DNA of 64,000 nucleotides from Gammaproteobacteria bacterium HGW-Gammaproteobacteria-4 (GTDB taxonomy: Bacteria > Pseudomonadota > Gammaproteobacteria > Xanthomonadales > Xanthomonadaceae): assembly GCA_002839995.1 (NCBI GenBank), contig PGZC01000017.1, positions 1 to 64,000 of the forward strand. The letters run 5' to 3'. Position 1 is the stretch's first letter. Every line of letters starts with the position of its first letter. Positions 53,429-61,802 of the stretch are shown here, piece by piece. Below the pieces are notes generated by a model. The model made no database searches. It was not told where the DNA came from and was given only the letters and a program-made list of their open reading frames with translations. A program made the translations under genes and the position numbers.

Positions 53429-53470
53429 GTAGGTGTCGGCTCCAGCCCTGCGGGCTTTGAGCCGACCTAC
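53429..53470. repeat. R2 palindrome
   Basis: GTAGGTGTCGGCTCCAGCCC ... TTTGAGCCGACCTAC, just after the icmF stop; the stem could end its transcription. Confidence 0.8.
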
Positions 53471-53483
53471 GGGTGTGCGCGAA

Positions 53484-56400
53484 CTACATATTCCGCCGAT
53501 ACTCGCCGCCGACATCGTACAGGGCGTGGCTGATCTGGCCGAGGCTGTGCGTCTTCACCGCTTCCATCAGTGCGGCAAATACGTTGTTGCGTTCACGGGC
53601 GGTGTTTTGCAGGTAGGCCAGGCCGTGGCCATCGTGCGTCCGCGGCGCGGATTCGTCGGTATCGGCCAGATGCGCATGCGAGGTCTCGCCGGCGGGGGCG
53701 ATGGCGTTGCGCGTTTGCTGCCAGTTGCGCACGTTGTCGATCTGCTGCGCCTTTTCCTCGGGCGTGCTGCGGATCAGTTCGATCGCGGTGACGATGTCGC
53801 CAGCGTGTTCTTTCGGCAGGAAGGTGTTGACGCCGACCAGCGGCAGGCTGCCGTTGTGTTTCTTGTGTTCGTAGTACAGGCTCTCGTCCTGGATCTTGCC
53901 GCGCTGGTACATGGTGTCCATGGCGCCGAGCACGCCGCCGCGTTCGCTGATGGCTTCGAATTCCTTGTACACGGCCTCTTCGACGATATCGGTGAGCTGG
54001 TCGACGATGAAGCTGCCCTGCCAGGGGTTCTCGCAGAAGTTCAGCCCCAGCTCCTTGTTGATGATCATCTGGATCGCCACCGCGCGGCGCACGCTTTCTT
54101 CGGTGGGGGTGGTGATGGCTTCGTCGTAGGCGTTGGTGTGCAGGCTGTTGCAGTTGTCGAACAGGGCGTACAGGGCCTGCAAGGTGGTGCGGATGTCGTT
54201 GAACTGGATCTCCTGCGCGTGCAGGCTGCGGCCGGAGGTCTGGATGTGGTATTTCATCATCTGGCTGCGCTCGTTGGCGCCGTAGCGCTCGCGCATGGCG
54301 CGCGCCCAGATGCGGCGGGCGACGCGGCCGATGACGGTGTATTCCGGGTCCATGCCGTTGCTGAAGAAGAAGCTCAGGTTGGGCGCGAAGTCGTCGATCT
54401 GCATGCCGCGCGCGAGGTAGTACTCGACGATGGTGAAGCCGTTGCTGAGGGTGAAGGCGAGCTGGCTGATCGGGTTGGCGCCGGCTTCGGCGATGTGATA
54501 ACCGGAGATCGAAACCGAGTAGAAGTTGCGTACCTTGTTGTCGACGAAATACTGCTGGATGTCGCCCATCATGCGCAGCGCGAATTCGGTGCTGAAGATG
54601 CAGGTGTTCTGCGCCTGGTCTTCCTTGAGGATGTCGGCCTGCACGGTGCCGCGCACGTTGGCCAGCGTCTGCGCCTTGATGCGGGCGTAGGTGTCCGTAT
54701 CGAGCAGTTGATTGCCGGTGATGCCAAGCAACGCCAGACCGAGGCCATCGTTGCCGGGTGGCAGTTCGCCGGCGTAGCGCGGGCGTTCGCGGCCGGCGAA
54801 GAAGGCGTCGATGGTCTTTTCCGCGGCGGCCCAGCGCGCCGGGTCGGCCTTGAGGTATTTCTCCACCTGCTGGTCGATGGCGGTGTTCATGAACATCGCC
54901 AGGATCATCGGCGCCGGGCCGTTGATGGTCATCGATACCGAGGTGGTGGGCGCGCACAGGTCGAAGCCGGAGTAGAGCTTCTTCATGTCGTCGAGCGTGG
55001 GCACGTTGACGCCGGAGTTGCCGATCTTGCCGAAGATGTCCGGGCGCGGCGCCGGGTCTTCGCCGTACAGCGTGACCGAGTCGAACGCGGTGGACAGGCG
55101 CACCGCCGGCTGGCCGACGCTGAGGTAGTGGAAGCGGCGGTTGGTGCGCTCGGGCGTGCCTTCGCCGGCGAACATGCGGATCGGGTCTTCGCCGCTGCGC
55201 CGATACGGGTACACGCCGCCAGTGTAGGGGTAGTGGCCGGGCAGGTTTTCCTTGCCGAGGAAGGTGAGCAGTTCGCCCCAGCTTTTGTAGCCGGGCGCGG
55301 CGATCTTCGGCACCTTTTGATGGCTCAGCGATTCGCGGTAGTTCTCGACCCGGATCGCCTTGCCGCGCACTTCGTATTCGGTCGTTTCATCGGTGATGGA
55401 CTTGCGGCGCGCCGGCCATTCGCGCAGCAGCTTGAGGTTTTCGCTGGACAGCGACTGGACGGCGTCGTTGTAGCGTTGGCGCAGGGTGTGCAAAGCCCCT
55501 CTCCCGCCGGGAGAGGGGTTGGGGTGAGGGTCCGGGGCTTGCGTGGCGTCCGGGGCAAGGGCCGCACCCTCACCCTCGGCCCCTCTCCCGGGGGGAGAGG
55601 GAAGCAAAGCGTCGGCTTCGTAGAAGTCGAGGGCCTTGGGCAGCAGCGGGTCGTCCAGATCGCGCAGCACGTCGAAGTAACTCTGCGCGCGATCGGCGAT
55701 CTCTGCCTGGGTTTCGATGCGGCGATTGATCGCCCTGCCCTGTTCGGCGATCTCGGCGAGGTAGCGGGTGCGATTGCCGGGGATGAGGATGGTGGCGCGC
55801 GGTTCCTTGAGGGTTGTGTCCAGCCGCGGCTCGAAATCGCAACGGCTGCTGCAGGAGCCCACCCTGTGGGCGACCGCCTTGGTGCCTTCTGCAGAACTAT
55901 CGGTGTCGCGCACAGAGTGCGCTCCTGCACGCAACAACCGGCACAGGTTGGTGAACATCCAGGTGATCCCCGGATCGTTGAACTGGCTGGCGATGGTGGG
56001 ATACACCGGCACGTCTTCGTCTTTGGTCTGGAACGCCACGCGGTTGCGCTTCCACTGCTTGCGCACGTCGCGCAGCGCATCCTCGGCGCCGCGCTTGTCG
56101 AACTTGTTGAGCACCACCAGTTCGGCGAAATCGAGCATGTCGATCTTTTCGAGCTGGCTGGGCGCACCGAAATCCGATGTCATCACGTACACCGGGAAAT
56201 CCACCAGATCGACGATCTCCGAATCGCTCTGGCCAATGCCGGCGGTTTCCACCATCACCAGATCGAAGCCAAGGCTCTTGAGGAAGGCGATGCAATCGCG
56301 CAGCACCACGTTGGTGGCAGCGTGCTGGCGGCGCGTGGCCATCGAGCGCATGAACACCCGCGGCGAACGCAGGGCATTCATGCGGATGCGATCGCCGAGC

Positions 56401-57245
56401 AACGCACCGCCGCTGCGGCGGCGGGTGGGATCGACCGAAATCACCGCGATGCGCATCTGCGGGAACGCCTGCAGGAAGCGGTTCATCAGTTCGTCGGTAA
56501 CGCTGGACTTGCCGGCGCCACCGGTGCCGGTGAGGCCGATGACGGGCACTGCGTGCCCGCGGGACTGGGGAGAAGCCGAGGCTGAAGCCCAGATCGTGCG
56601 CAACCGTGCCAGCTCCGACTCGGGGAAAAGGCCGTCCTCAATCGCCGACAACATCCGGCCAATGGCAATCTCATCATCCAGCGCGGGCAGCCCGTGCTTT
56701 TCCGAGTCCCTAGTCCCGAGTCCCGAGTCCCGGCTTCCAACGATCCCGAGTCCCGAGTCCCGCGCGTGCGAAGCCCGCCCCACCACATCCTCGATCATCG
56801 CCAGCAGCCCGAGGTGCATGCCGTCGTTGGGGTGGTAAATGCGTTCGACGCCGTAGGCTTCGAGTTCGCGGATTTCCTCGGGGGTGATGGTGCCGCCGCC
56901 GCCGCCAAACACGCGAATGTGGCCGGCGCCGCGCTCGCGCAGCATGTCCACCATGTACTTGAAGTATTCGACGTGGCCGCCCTGGTAGCTCGACAGGGCG
57001 ATGGCGTCGGCGTCTTCCTGCAAGGCGGCGCGCACCACGTCCTCGACGCTGCGGTTGTGGCCGAGGTGGATCACTTCCGCGCCCTGCGCCTGGATCAGCC
57101 GGCGCATGATGTTGATCGCGGCGTCGTGGCCGTCGAACAGGCTGGCGGCAGTGACGAAGCGCAGCGGGCTGGCGGCCGTGCCGGTATCGACATGCGTTTG
57201 CGGCAGCGAGGCCGGTGCGGCGACCGGGCGGGCGGGTGTGCTCAT
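53484..57245 (-). CDS. icmF: Fused cobalamin-dependent isobutyryl-CoA mutase (IcmF type)
   Basis: A 1253-residue fusion. The N-terminal B12-binding domain (about 25-155, LFDGHDAAINIMRRL, GGGGGTITPEE) is followed by a MeaB/MeaI-like G-protein chaperone (P-loop GTGGAGKSS at about 236-244, VETAGIGQSDSE, NKFDKRG) and then the mutase domain (about 600-1150; TSVSMTINGPAPMILAMF, GYHIAEAGANPISQLAFTLS). The enzyme interconverts isobutyryl- and butyryl-CoA, or related branched acyl-CoAs. Family members are about 1090 residues. The surplus is explained largely by three dispersed repeats read in frame in linkers: R5 (about 161-184), R1 (about 457-465) and R7 (about 548-584). Not related to the type VI secretion protein of the same name. 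Confidence 0.95.
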   Translation of the reverse strand: MSTPARPVAAPASLPQTHVDTGTAASPLRFVTAASLFDGHDAAINIMRRLIQAQGAEVIHLGHNRSVEDVVRAALQEDADAIALSSYQGGHVEYFKYMVDMLRERGAGHIRVFGGGGGTITPEEIRELEAYGVERIYHPNDGMHLGLLAMIEDVVGRASHARDSGLGIVGSRDSGLGTRDSEKHGLPALDDEIAIGRMLSAIEDGLFPESELARLRTIWASASASPQSRGHAVPVIGLTGTGGAGKSSVTDELMNRFLQAFPQMRIAVISVDPTRRRSGGALLGDRIRMNALRSPRVFMRSMATRRQHAATNVVLRDCIAFLKSLGFDLVMVETAGIGQSDSEIVDLVDFPVYVMTSDFGAPSQLEKIDMLDFAELVVLNKFDKRGAEDALRDVRKQWKRNRVAFQTKDEDVPVYPTIASQFNDPGITWMFTNLCRLLRAGAHSVRDTDSSAEGTKAVAHRVGSCSSRCDFEPRLDTTLKEPRATILIPGNRTRYLAEIAEQGRAINRRIETQAEIADRAQSYFDVLRDLDDPLLPKALDFYEADALLPSPPGRGAEGEGAALAPDATQAPDPHPNPSPGGRGALHTLRQRYNDAVQSLSSENLKLLREWPARRKSITDETTEYEVRGKAIRVENYRESLSHQKVPKIAAPGYKSWGELLTFLGKENLPGHYPYTGGVYPYRRSGEDPIRMFAGEGTPERTNRRFHYLSVGQPAVRLSTAFDSVTLYGEDPAPRPDIFGKIGNSGVNVPTLDDMKKLYSGFDLCAPTTSVSMTINGPAPMILAMFMNTAIDQQVEKYLKADPARWAAAEKTIDAFFAGRERPRYAGELPPGNDGLGLALLGITGNQLLDTDTYARIKAQTLANVRGTVQADILKEDQAQNTCIFSTEFALRMMGDIQQYFVDNKVRNFYSVSISGYHIAEAGANPISQLAFTLSNGFTIVEYYLARGMQIDDFAPNLSFFFSNGMDPEYTVIGRVARRIWARAMRERYGANERSQMMKYHIQTSGRSLHAQEIQFNDIRTTLQALYALFDNCNSLHTNAYDEAITTPTEESVRRAVAIQMIINKELGLNFCENPWQGSFIVDQLTDIVEEAVYKEFEAISERGGVLGAMDTMYQRGKIQDESLYYEHKKHNGSLPLVGVNTFLPKEHAGDIVTAIELIRSTPEEKAQQIDNVRNWQQTRNAIAPAGETSHAHLADTDESAPRTHDGHGLAYLQNTARERNNVFAALMEAVKTHSLGQISHALYDVGGEYRRNM
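55495..55602. repeat. R7 pair inside icmF
   Basis: Two facing copies of R7 (CTCTCCCGCCGGGAGAGGGG at 55500-55520, a close relative to 55602) in a linker of the mutase gene. They give a low-complexity Pro/Gly/Arg stretch in the protein. Another R7 is in the vapC insert at 37690-37732. Confidence 0.8.
55851..55874. repeat. R1 core inside icmF
   Basis: A complete R1 core with one difference (GCAGGAGCCCACCC...) in frame within the icmF gene, between the G-protein chaperone and the mutase domain. Confidence 0.85.
56696..56762. repeat. R5 heptamer run inside icmF
   Basis: Tandem CCCGAGT heptamers, read on the coding strand as repeats of RDSGLG. They lie in the linker between the B12-binding and G-protein domains. 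Confidence 0.85.
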
Positions 57246-57359
57246 GCAGTGACACCTTGGCGATGCGAGACAGGCCGCCATTGTAACGCCTGCCTCGCGG
57301 GAGCCTGGCGCGGCGGCGACTGAGCCCTGCGGGTCGCCATTCCATGAACACTTGCAAAT

Positions 57360-57380
57360 TGATATCTTTATGATATCTTT
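57360..57380. promoter_or_regulatory. Direct repeats before the SPFH/Arc operon
   Basis: TGATATCTTT occurs at 57360-57369 and again at 57371-57380, exactly 11 bases apart, in an AT-rich island 24 bases before the SPFH start. The spacing suits two dimers of a ribbon-helix-helix protein on one face of the DNA. The Arc-like protein of the same operon is the candidate binder. GGAGAG serves as ribosome site for the ATG at 57404. Confidence 0.5.
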
Positions 57381-57403
57381 TAGTCTCACATTGGAGAGCC
57401 GCC

Positions 57404-58145
57404 ATGAAAGAACAACCGATTCGCTCGCTTCCCGGTATCCCGATGCTGCTGGGCCTGATCGCCGCGCTGTTGGCCGATGGCTACAGCATCACCACCGCCA
57501 CCGGCTCGGAGCCGTTGATGGTGGTGATGCTGATCCTGCTCGCCGCCGCGCTGCTGTTCTGCCTCGGCGGTTTTTACATGGTCGAGCCCAACCAATCCGC
57601 CGTGCTCAGCCTGTTCGGCAAGTACGTGGGCACGGTCAAGGATCAAGGCCTGCGCTGGAACAATCCCTTCTACGCCAAGAAAAAGGTGAGCCTGCGCGTG
57701 CGCAACTTCGAAAGCGGGCGGCTGAAGGTGAACGAGCTGGAAGGCAGCCCGATCGAGATCGCGGCAGTCATCGTCTGGGAGGTCGTCGATTCCGCCGAAG
57801 CCGTGTACAACGTCGATGACTACGAAAGCTTCGTCCACATCCAGTCCGAAGCGGCGTTGCGTGCGCGTCAACGTGATCGACGCGCGCATCAGCCATCTCG
57901 CCTATGCACCCGAAATCGCGCAGGCGATGTTGCAGCGGCAACAGGCTGGCGCAGTCATCGCGGCCCGCACCCGCATCGTCGAGGGTGCCGTCACCATGGT
58001 CGAAATGGCGCTCGATCAACTCAAGGCGCGCGGCGTGGTGGAACTCGACAGCGAGCGGCGCGCGGTGATGGTCAGCAACCTGCTGGTGGTGCTGTGTTCG
58101 GATCGCGCTACGCAGCCGGTGGTGAACACGGGCACGCTGTACTGA
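57404..58145 (+). pseudogene. SPFH/band-7 membrane protein with internal deletion and frameshift
   Basis: The first part (57404 to about 57862) has two N-terminal membrane segments and the SPFH start: [39 protein letters not shown] and [14 protein letters not shown]. The second part, in another frame (about 57861-58145), has [32 protein letters not shown] and the tail [13 protein letters not shown]. About 40 residues of the family sequence (NLAT...KREIQERLxxAG region) are missing at the join and the frame changes. As read, no full protein is made. The longest single frame from 57404 ends in non-homologous sequence. Confidence 0.82.
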
Positions 58146-58146
58146 C

Positions 58147-58350
58147 ATGGCCGAGAAAAAGGCCTACCCGCTGCGCATCAACGCGGACATTCTGGCCGCG
58201 GTGCAGCGCTGGGCCGACGACGAGCTGCGCTCGGTCAACGCGCAGATCGAGTACGTATTGCGCGATGCCCTGCGCCGCAGCGACCGGCTGACAGGCCCGA
58301 CGCCGGATTCATCCGGCGACGGCCATGAACCCGACAAGGAAAAGCCATGA
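58147..58350 (+). CDS. Arc-family ribbon-helix-helix DNA-binding protein
   Basis: A 67-residue protein: KKAYPLRINADILAAVQRWA, then DELRSVNAQIEYVLRDALRR, a complete ribbon-helix-helix of the Arc/MetJ type, with a short acidic tail. It starts one base after the SPFH stop; such a pair is common. It probably regulates the operon through the direct repeats at 57360. Its stop overlaps the next start (ATGA). Confidence 0.85.
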   Translation: MAEKKAYPLRINADILAAVQRWADDELRSVNAQIEYVLRDALRRSDRLTGPTPDSSGDGHEPDKEKP

Positions 58351-58520
58351 ACGACACCCGCTGGATCGATCTGCACCATATCCGGCTTGCACACGTTACG
58401 GGCGATGTGCGCGACTGTTTCTCAGCTACGCTCACTCCGTCAGGTCGCCCACAGGGTGGGCTCCTACAAATGCGCGCACCTGTAGGAGCCCACCCTGTGG
58501 GCGATGCTTTCCTGCGTTGA
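58347..58520 (+). pseudogene. Third gene of the SPFH operon, truncated by R1
   Basis: The ATG overlaps the Arc stop (ATGA). About 30 codons look coding (MNDTRWIDLHHIRLAHVTGD). From about 58444 the frame runs through the R1 pair (58444-58467 and 58482-58505) and ends at 58520. The original product cannot be told. Confidence 0.5.
58444..58505. repeat. R1 facing pair
   Basis: R1 copies at 58444-58467 and 58482-58505 with a 14-base loop, inside the remnant of the third SPFH-operon gene. Confidence 0.88.
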
Positions 58521-58643
58521 GCCCGGCTGAAGGGTCAGAGCCCGCAGACTGGAGTGAGTCGACAGCCGCACAAGCGATTCCAGCCGATCCGTGCGATCCT
58601 GAAGCGCCTGCGTGATGGCTCGTCGCAATCGGAGGACATCGCC

Positions 58644-59987
58644 ATGACATGGTCCCATTTGCTGCGCGTCGCGATGCTCTGCCTGGCAGGGTTCGCGGGC
58701 ATGGCATCGGCGCAGGATTATGCCGAACAACAGCGCAAGGCGGCGGCGCTGCTCGATGCGCTGGACGCCGGCCAATACGACGCCGCGCGCGCCGACTTCG
58801 ATGCCGCAATGAGCGAGGCGCTGCCCACCGAACGCCTGCGCCAGGTGTGGCAATCACTGCCGCAGCAACTGGGCGCCGCAAAGGAGCGCGGCCCTGCACA
58901 TCCCGAGCAGATCAACGGCCTGAGCGCGGTGGTGACGCCACTGCATTACAGCCTCGCCAGCCTCGATGCGCTGGTTACCTTCGATAGCGAGGATCGCATC
59001 AACGGCTTCCGCCTGGTGCCCGGCAAACCGCCCGAACATGCGCCCGCGCCAGCGCCGCAAAACGCGCCCTTCAGCGAACGCGAGGTCACGGTCGGCCCGG
59101 ATGAAAGCAGCCTGCCCGGCACACTCACCCTGCCGCGCGGCGATGGCCCGTTCCCGGCGGTGGTGCTGCTCGCCGGCTCCGGCCCGAACGACCGCGACGA
59201 GAGCATCGGCCCGAACAAGCCGCTGCGCGATCTTGCCTATGGCCTCGCGACCCACAACATCGCGGTGCTGCGTTACGACAAGCGCAGCCACGCGCGAGCG
59301 GAAGATTTCAGCGCCGGCGATTACACCGTCGAGGACGAGGTCATCCGCGATGCGCTGGCCGCCACCAAATTGCTGCGCAAGAGCAAGGGCATCGACCGCC
59401 GCCGCGTGTTCGTGCTCGGCCACAGCCTGGGCGCGATGCTGGCGCCGCGCATCGCTGCGCAGGACAAGCGCATCGCCGGCCTGATCCTGCTGGCGCCGCC
59501 GGCGCGACCGCTGGAGGATGCGATCGTCGATCAGATGACCTACCTCGCCGGCATCGATGGACATTTCGCCGACGACGAGCGCGCCGCAATCGATACAGTG
59601 CGCGAACAAGGCGCGCGCGTGCGCGCACTGCAACCGGGCGACATGCCGGCGGCCGACACCTTGCCGCTGAACATTCCCGCCTCGTACTGGCTCGATCTCA
59701 AGGGCTACGACCCGGTCGCCGCCGCGCTGAAACTGCGCCTGCCGATGCTGGTGCTGCATGGCGGCCGCGATTATCAGGTGACCGCTGCCGAATTTGCGCG
59801 CTGGCAGCAGGCGTCGTGGCCACACGGCAACAACGCGGGCAGCCGCGTGACGCTGAAGGATTACCCGCGCCTCAACCACCTGTTCATGGCCGGCGACGGC
59901 CCGTCCACCCCGGCGGAATACGCGCAGCCGGGCAATGTCGATGCGGGCGTGATTGCGGATATCGCCATCTGGATCAATGCACACTGA
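58644..59987 (+). CDS. Secreted alpha/beta hydrolase with DUF3887-like N-domain
   Basis: A 447-residue exported protein. The signal peptide ends GMASAQ (about 20-24), followed by a DUF3887-type domain (about 25-120) and an alpha/beta hydrolase with nucleophile motif GHSLGAM and oxyanion region LLAGSGPNDRDE. Asp lies in HGGRDYQV and His in LNHLF near the end. It is probably an esterase or peptidase-like hydrolase of the periplasm. GGAGG precedes the ATG. The stop and the next start overlap as TGATG-type coupling. Confidence 0.83.
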   Translation: MTWSHLLRVAMLCLAGFAGMASAQDYAEQQRKAAALLDALDAGQYDAARADFDAAMSEALPTERLRQVWQSLPQQLGAAKERGPAHPEQINGLSAVVTPLHYSLASLDALVTFDSEDRINGFRLVPGKPPEHAPAPAPQNAPFSEREVTVGPDESSLPGTLTLPRGDGPFPAVVLLAGSGPNDRDESIGPNKPLRDLAYGLATHNIAVLRYDKRSHARAEDFSAGDYTVEDEVIRDALAATKLLRKSKGIDRRRVFVLGHSLGAMLAPRIAAQDKRIAGLILLAPPARPLEDAIVDQMTYLAGIDGHFADDERAAIDTVREQGARVRALQPGDMPAADTLPLNIPASYWLDLKGYDPVAAALKLRLPMLVLHGGRDYQVTAAEFARWQQASWPHGNNAGSRVTLKDYPRLNHLFMAGDGPSTPAEYAQPGNVDAGVIADIAIWINAH

Positions 59988-60769
59988 TGACCCTCATGCA
60001 CAGCGAGCACCGCCTCCACAACAGCGACTGGGCCGATGCGATCCCGGCGGCTCTGGCGCGTGGCCGCAGCGTGGCGGTGGCGCGGCAACTGGCCGGCGCA
60101 CACTGGCTGCTGCGGCGAAAAAGCGATGGCCGTTTTCTGGCAACGGCGAACCGCGCCGCCGAGATTCGACCGTTGCTGCCGCTATCGGCAGCGCAACAAC
60201 AGGCGCTGCGGCAACTGCTGCTGGAGCAACCGCGTCGGTCCGAGTTGTCGCTGGCCGGGCTGCGCCATGCGCTGGACGCACTCGGCATCCCGGCCGATTA
60301 CGGCACCATGCACCAGTTGCCGGCGGTCGCCGAGCCGGTACGCCTTGCCCATGCCGGCAGTGATCGGTACCGGCGCCCGTTGTGGTTGTCGCCGCGCGTT
60401 GCAACGGCATGGCAGGCGATGCGCGACGCGGCGCAGGCGCAGGGCGTGGCGCTGGACGCGATTTCGGGCTTTCGCAGCCATGCCTATCAGATCGGCATTT
60501 TCCGTCGCAAGCTGGCGCGTGGCTTGTCGGTAGCGGACATCCTGGCGGTCAATGCGGCACCCGGCTTCAGCGAGCACCACGGCGGCTTCGCCCTCGACAT
60601 CGGCACGCCCGGCGAACCGCCGGCCGAGACCACATTCGAACGCACTCCGGCATTCGCCTGGTTGTGTGCCCACGCCGAGACCTTCGGTTTTCGCATGAGC
60701 TACCCGCGCGACAACCCGCACGGCATCGTGTACGAACCGTGGCATTGGGCGTACCGCACGGCGGGATAA
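59987..60769 (+). CDS. VanY-family (M15B) D-alanyl-D-alanine carboxypeptidase-like protein
   Basis: A 260-residue protein. The C-terminal M15B domain (about 140-260) has SGFRSHAYQ, the zinc motif SEHHGGFALDIG (His and Asp) and the second metal region EPWHWAY. It probably trims peptidoglycan stem peptides. There is no clear signal peptide, so the location is uncertain. The ATG overlaps the hydrolase stop, so the two are translated together. Confidence 0.85.
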   Translation: MTLMHSEHRLHNSDWADAIPAALARGRSVAVARQLAGAHWLLRRKSDGRFLATANRAAEIRPLLPLSAAQQQALRQLLLEQPRRSELSLAGLRHALDALGIPADYGTMHQLPAVAEPVRLAHAGSDRYRRPLWLSPRVATAWQAMRDAAQAQGVALDAISGFRSHAYQIGIFRRKLARGLSVADILAVNAAPGFSEHHGGFALDIGTPGEPPAETTFERTPAFAWLCAHAETFGFRMSYPRDNPHGIVYEPWHWAYRTAG

Positions 60770-60875
60770 AAATTCACGTGCGGCGATGCCGTTATCGTCC
60801 GGGCCATCGTTCGCGAGGCGGCCACGACGAGGCCGGCACGTGGTCCCGGGTTTCGGCTTTCAGCCTCAACCCAGG

Positions 60876-61511
60876 CTACACGCTATCGACGATCCGCCAC
60901 AGGTAAAAGCCAGCCAACGTCCGGTACGGCCCCCAGACCTCGCCGCGCACGGCCAATGCCTTGGGCGCGGGCGCTTCATCCAGCGCGTCGACGATTTGCG
61001 CCCCCTTGCGCACGCCGAGATCGTCGATCGGCAAAATGTCGGGGCGGCCGAGGCGGAACATCAACAGCATTTCCACGGTCCAGCGGCCGATGCCGCGCAC
61101 CGCGGTTAACGCTTCGACAATCGCCTCGTCGTCCATGCCGGCCAGCCGCCGTGCACTGGGCACCTCACCGGCGCTGGCGCGCTGCGCCAGATCGCGCAAT
61201 GCCAGCACCTTGTTGCCCGATACCCCGCAGCCACGCAAGGTGGTTGCATCGACCGACAACAGCGCGTCGGCATCGAGCCGGTTCGATCCAACCGCCACCT
61301 CCACGCGGCCGACGATGGTGGCGGCGGCCTTGCCGGATAGCTGCTGGTACAAGATCGAGCGCGCCAGCGAATCGACGGTTTCGAACGGTTTGCGCCAGCC
61401 CTCGGGTTCGATCGGGCCGATGCGCTTGATCCACGCACCCAGTTTGCGATCGCGCTTGGCCAGATGCGCCTGTGCGGCAATCAGGTCGAAACCACGCGCA
61501 TGTTTGGCCAT
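60876..61511 (-). CDS. DNA-3-methyladenine glycosylase (AlkA-like, HhH-GPD)
   Basis: A 211-residue base-excision repair enzyme that removes alkylated purines. The helix-hairpin-helix is AVRGIGRWTVEMLLMF and the catalytic Asp is in ILPIDDLGVRKG. It lacks the N-terminal domain of E. coli AlkA, as the short AlkA/Mag-type enzymes do. A degenerate R4 (60843-60880) overlaps its last codons. Confidence 0.9.
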   Translation of the reverse strand: MAKHARGFDLIAAQAHLAKRDRKLGAWIKRIGPIEPEGWRKPFETVDSLARSILYQQLSGKAAATIVGRVEVAVGSNRLDADALLSVDATTLRGCGVSGNKVLALRDLAQRASAGEVPSARRLAGMDDEAIVEALTAVRGIGRWTVEMLLMFRLGRPDILPIDDLGVRKGAQIVDALDEAPAPKALAVRGEVWGPYRTLAGFYLWRIVDSV

Positions 61512-61591
61512 CAGCTCACTCCGGGGTTGAAAAGGCGAAAACCAAGGTCGGACGGGGATGGCGCTTGCTTTAAGCGCATTCAGAGCATTGG

Positions 61592-61662
61592 GGTCCGCAA
61601 AGAACGCAAAAAAAGATCATTGCTTTTACTTTCCTTTGCGTCTTTTGCGCAATTTGCGGACC
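61592..61662. repeat. R6 hairpin
   Basis: GTCCGCAAAGAACGCAAA at 61592-61609 faces CTTTGCGTCTTTTGCGCAAT...TTGCGGACC at 61633-61662. It has the same form as the two copies near 1.6-1.85 kb. The rest of 61512-61802 shows no gene. Confidence 0.85.
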
Positions 61663-61802
61663 GCTTTGCGCCTTTGCTGTACGTGAGATCAGGGCAAAGA
61701 GCGAAAATCTGCTTCAAGCCGGCTTTCCCTTGCTACGATCGGCCAAGTCCAGCAGGCTGCCAGTGAGTTCTGGCTTAAGCAAGCGCCATTGGGGCCAGCA
61801 CG

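Noticed and set aside
53433-56585. Plus-strand open frame of 1050 codons opposite the icmF gene
   Set aside because: A GC-rich shadow of a clearly conserved minus-strand gene; the translated sequence has no family motif.
53484-57245. IcmF as a type VI secretion component
   Set aside because: The name is shared, but the domains are B12-binding, G-protein and acyl-CoA mutase; nothing here belongs to type VI secretion.
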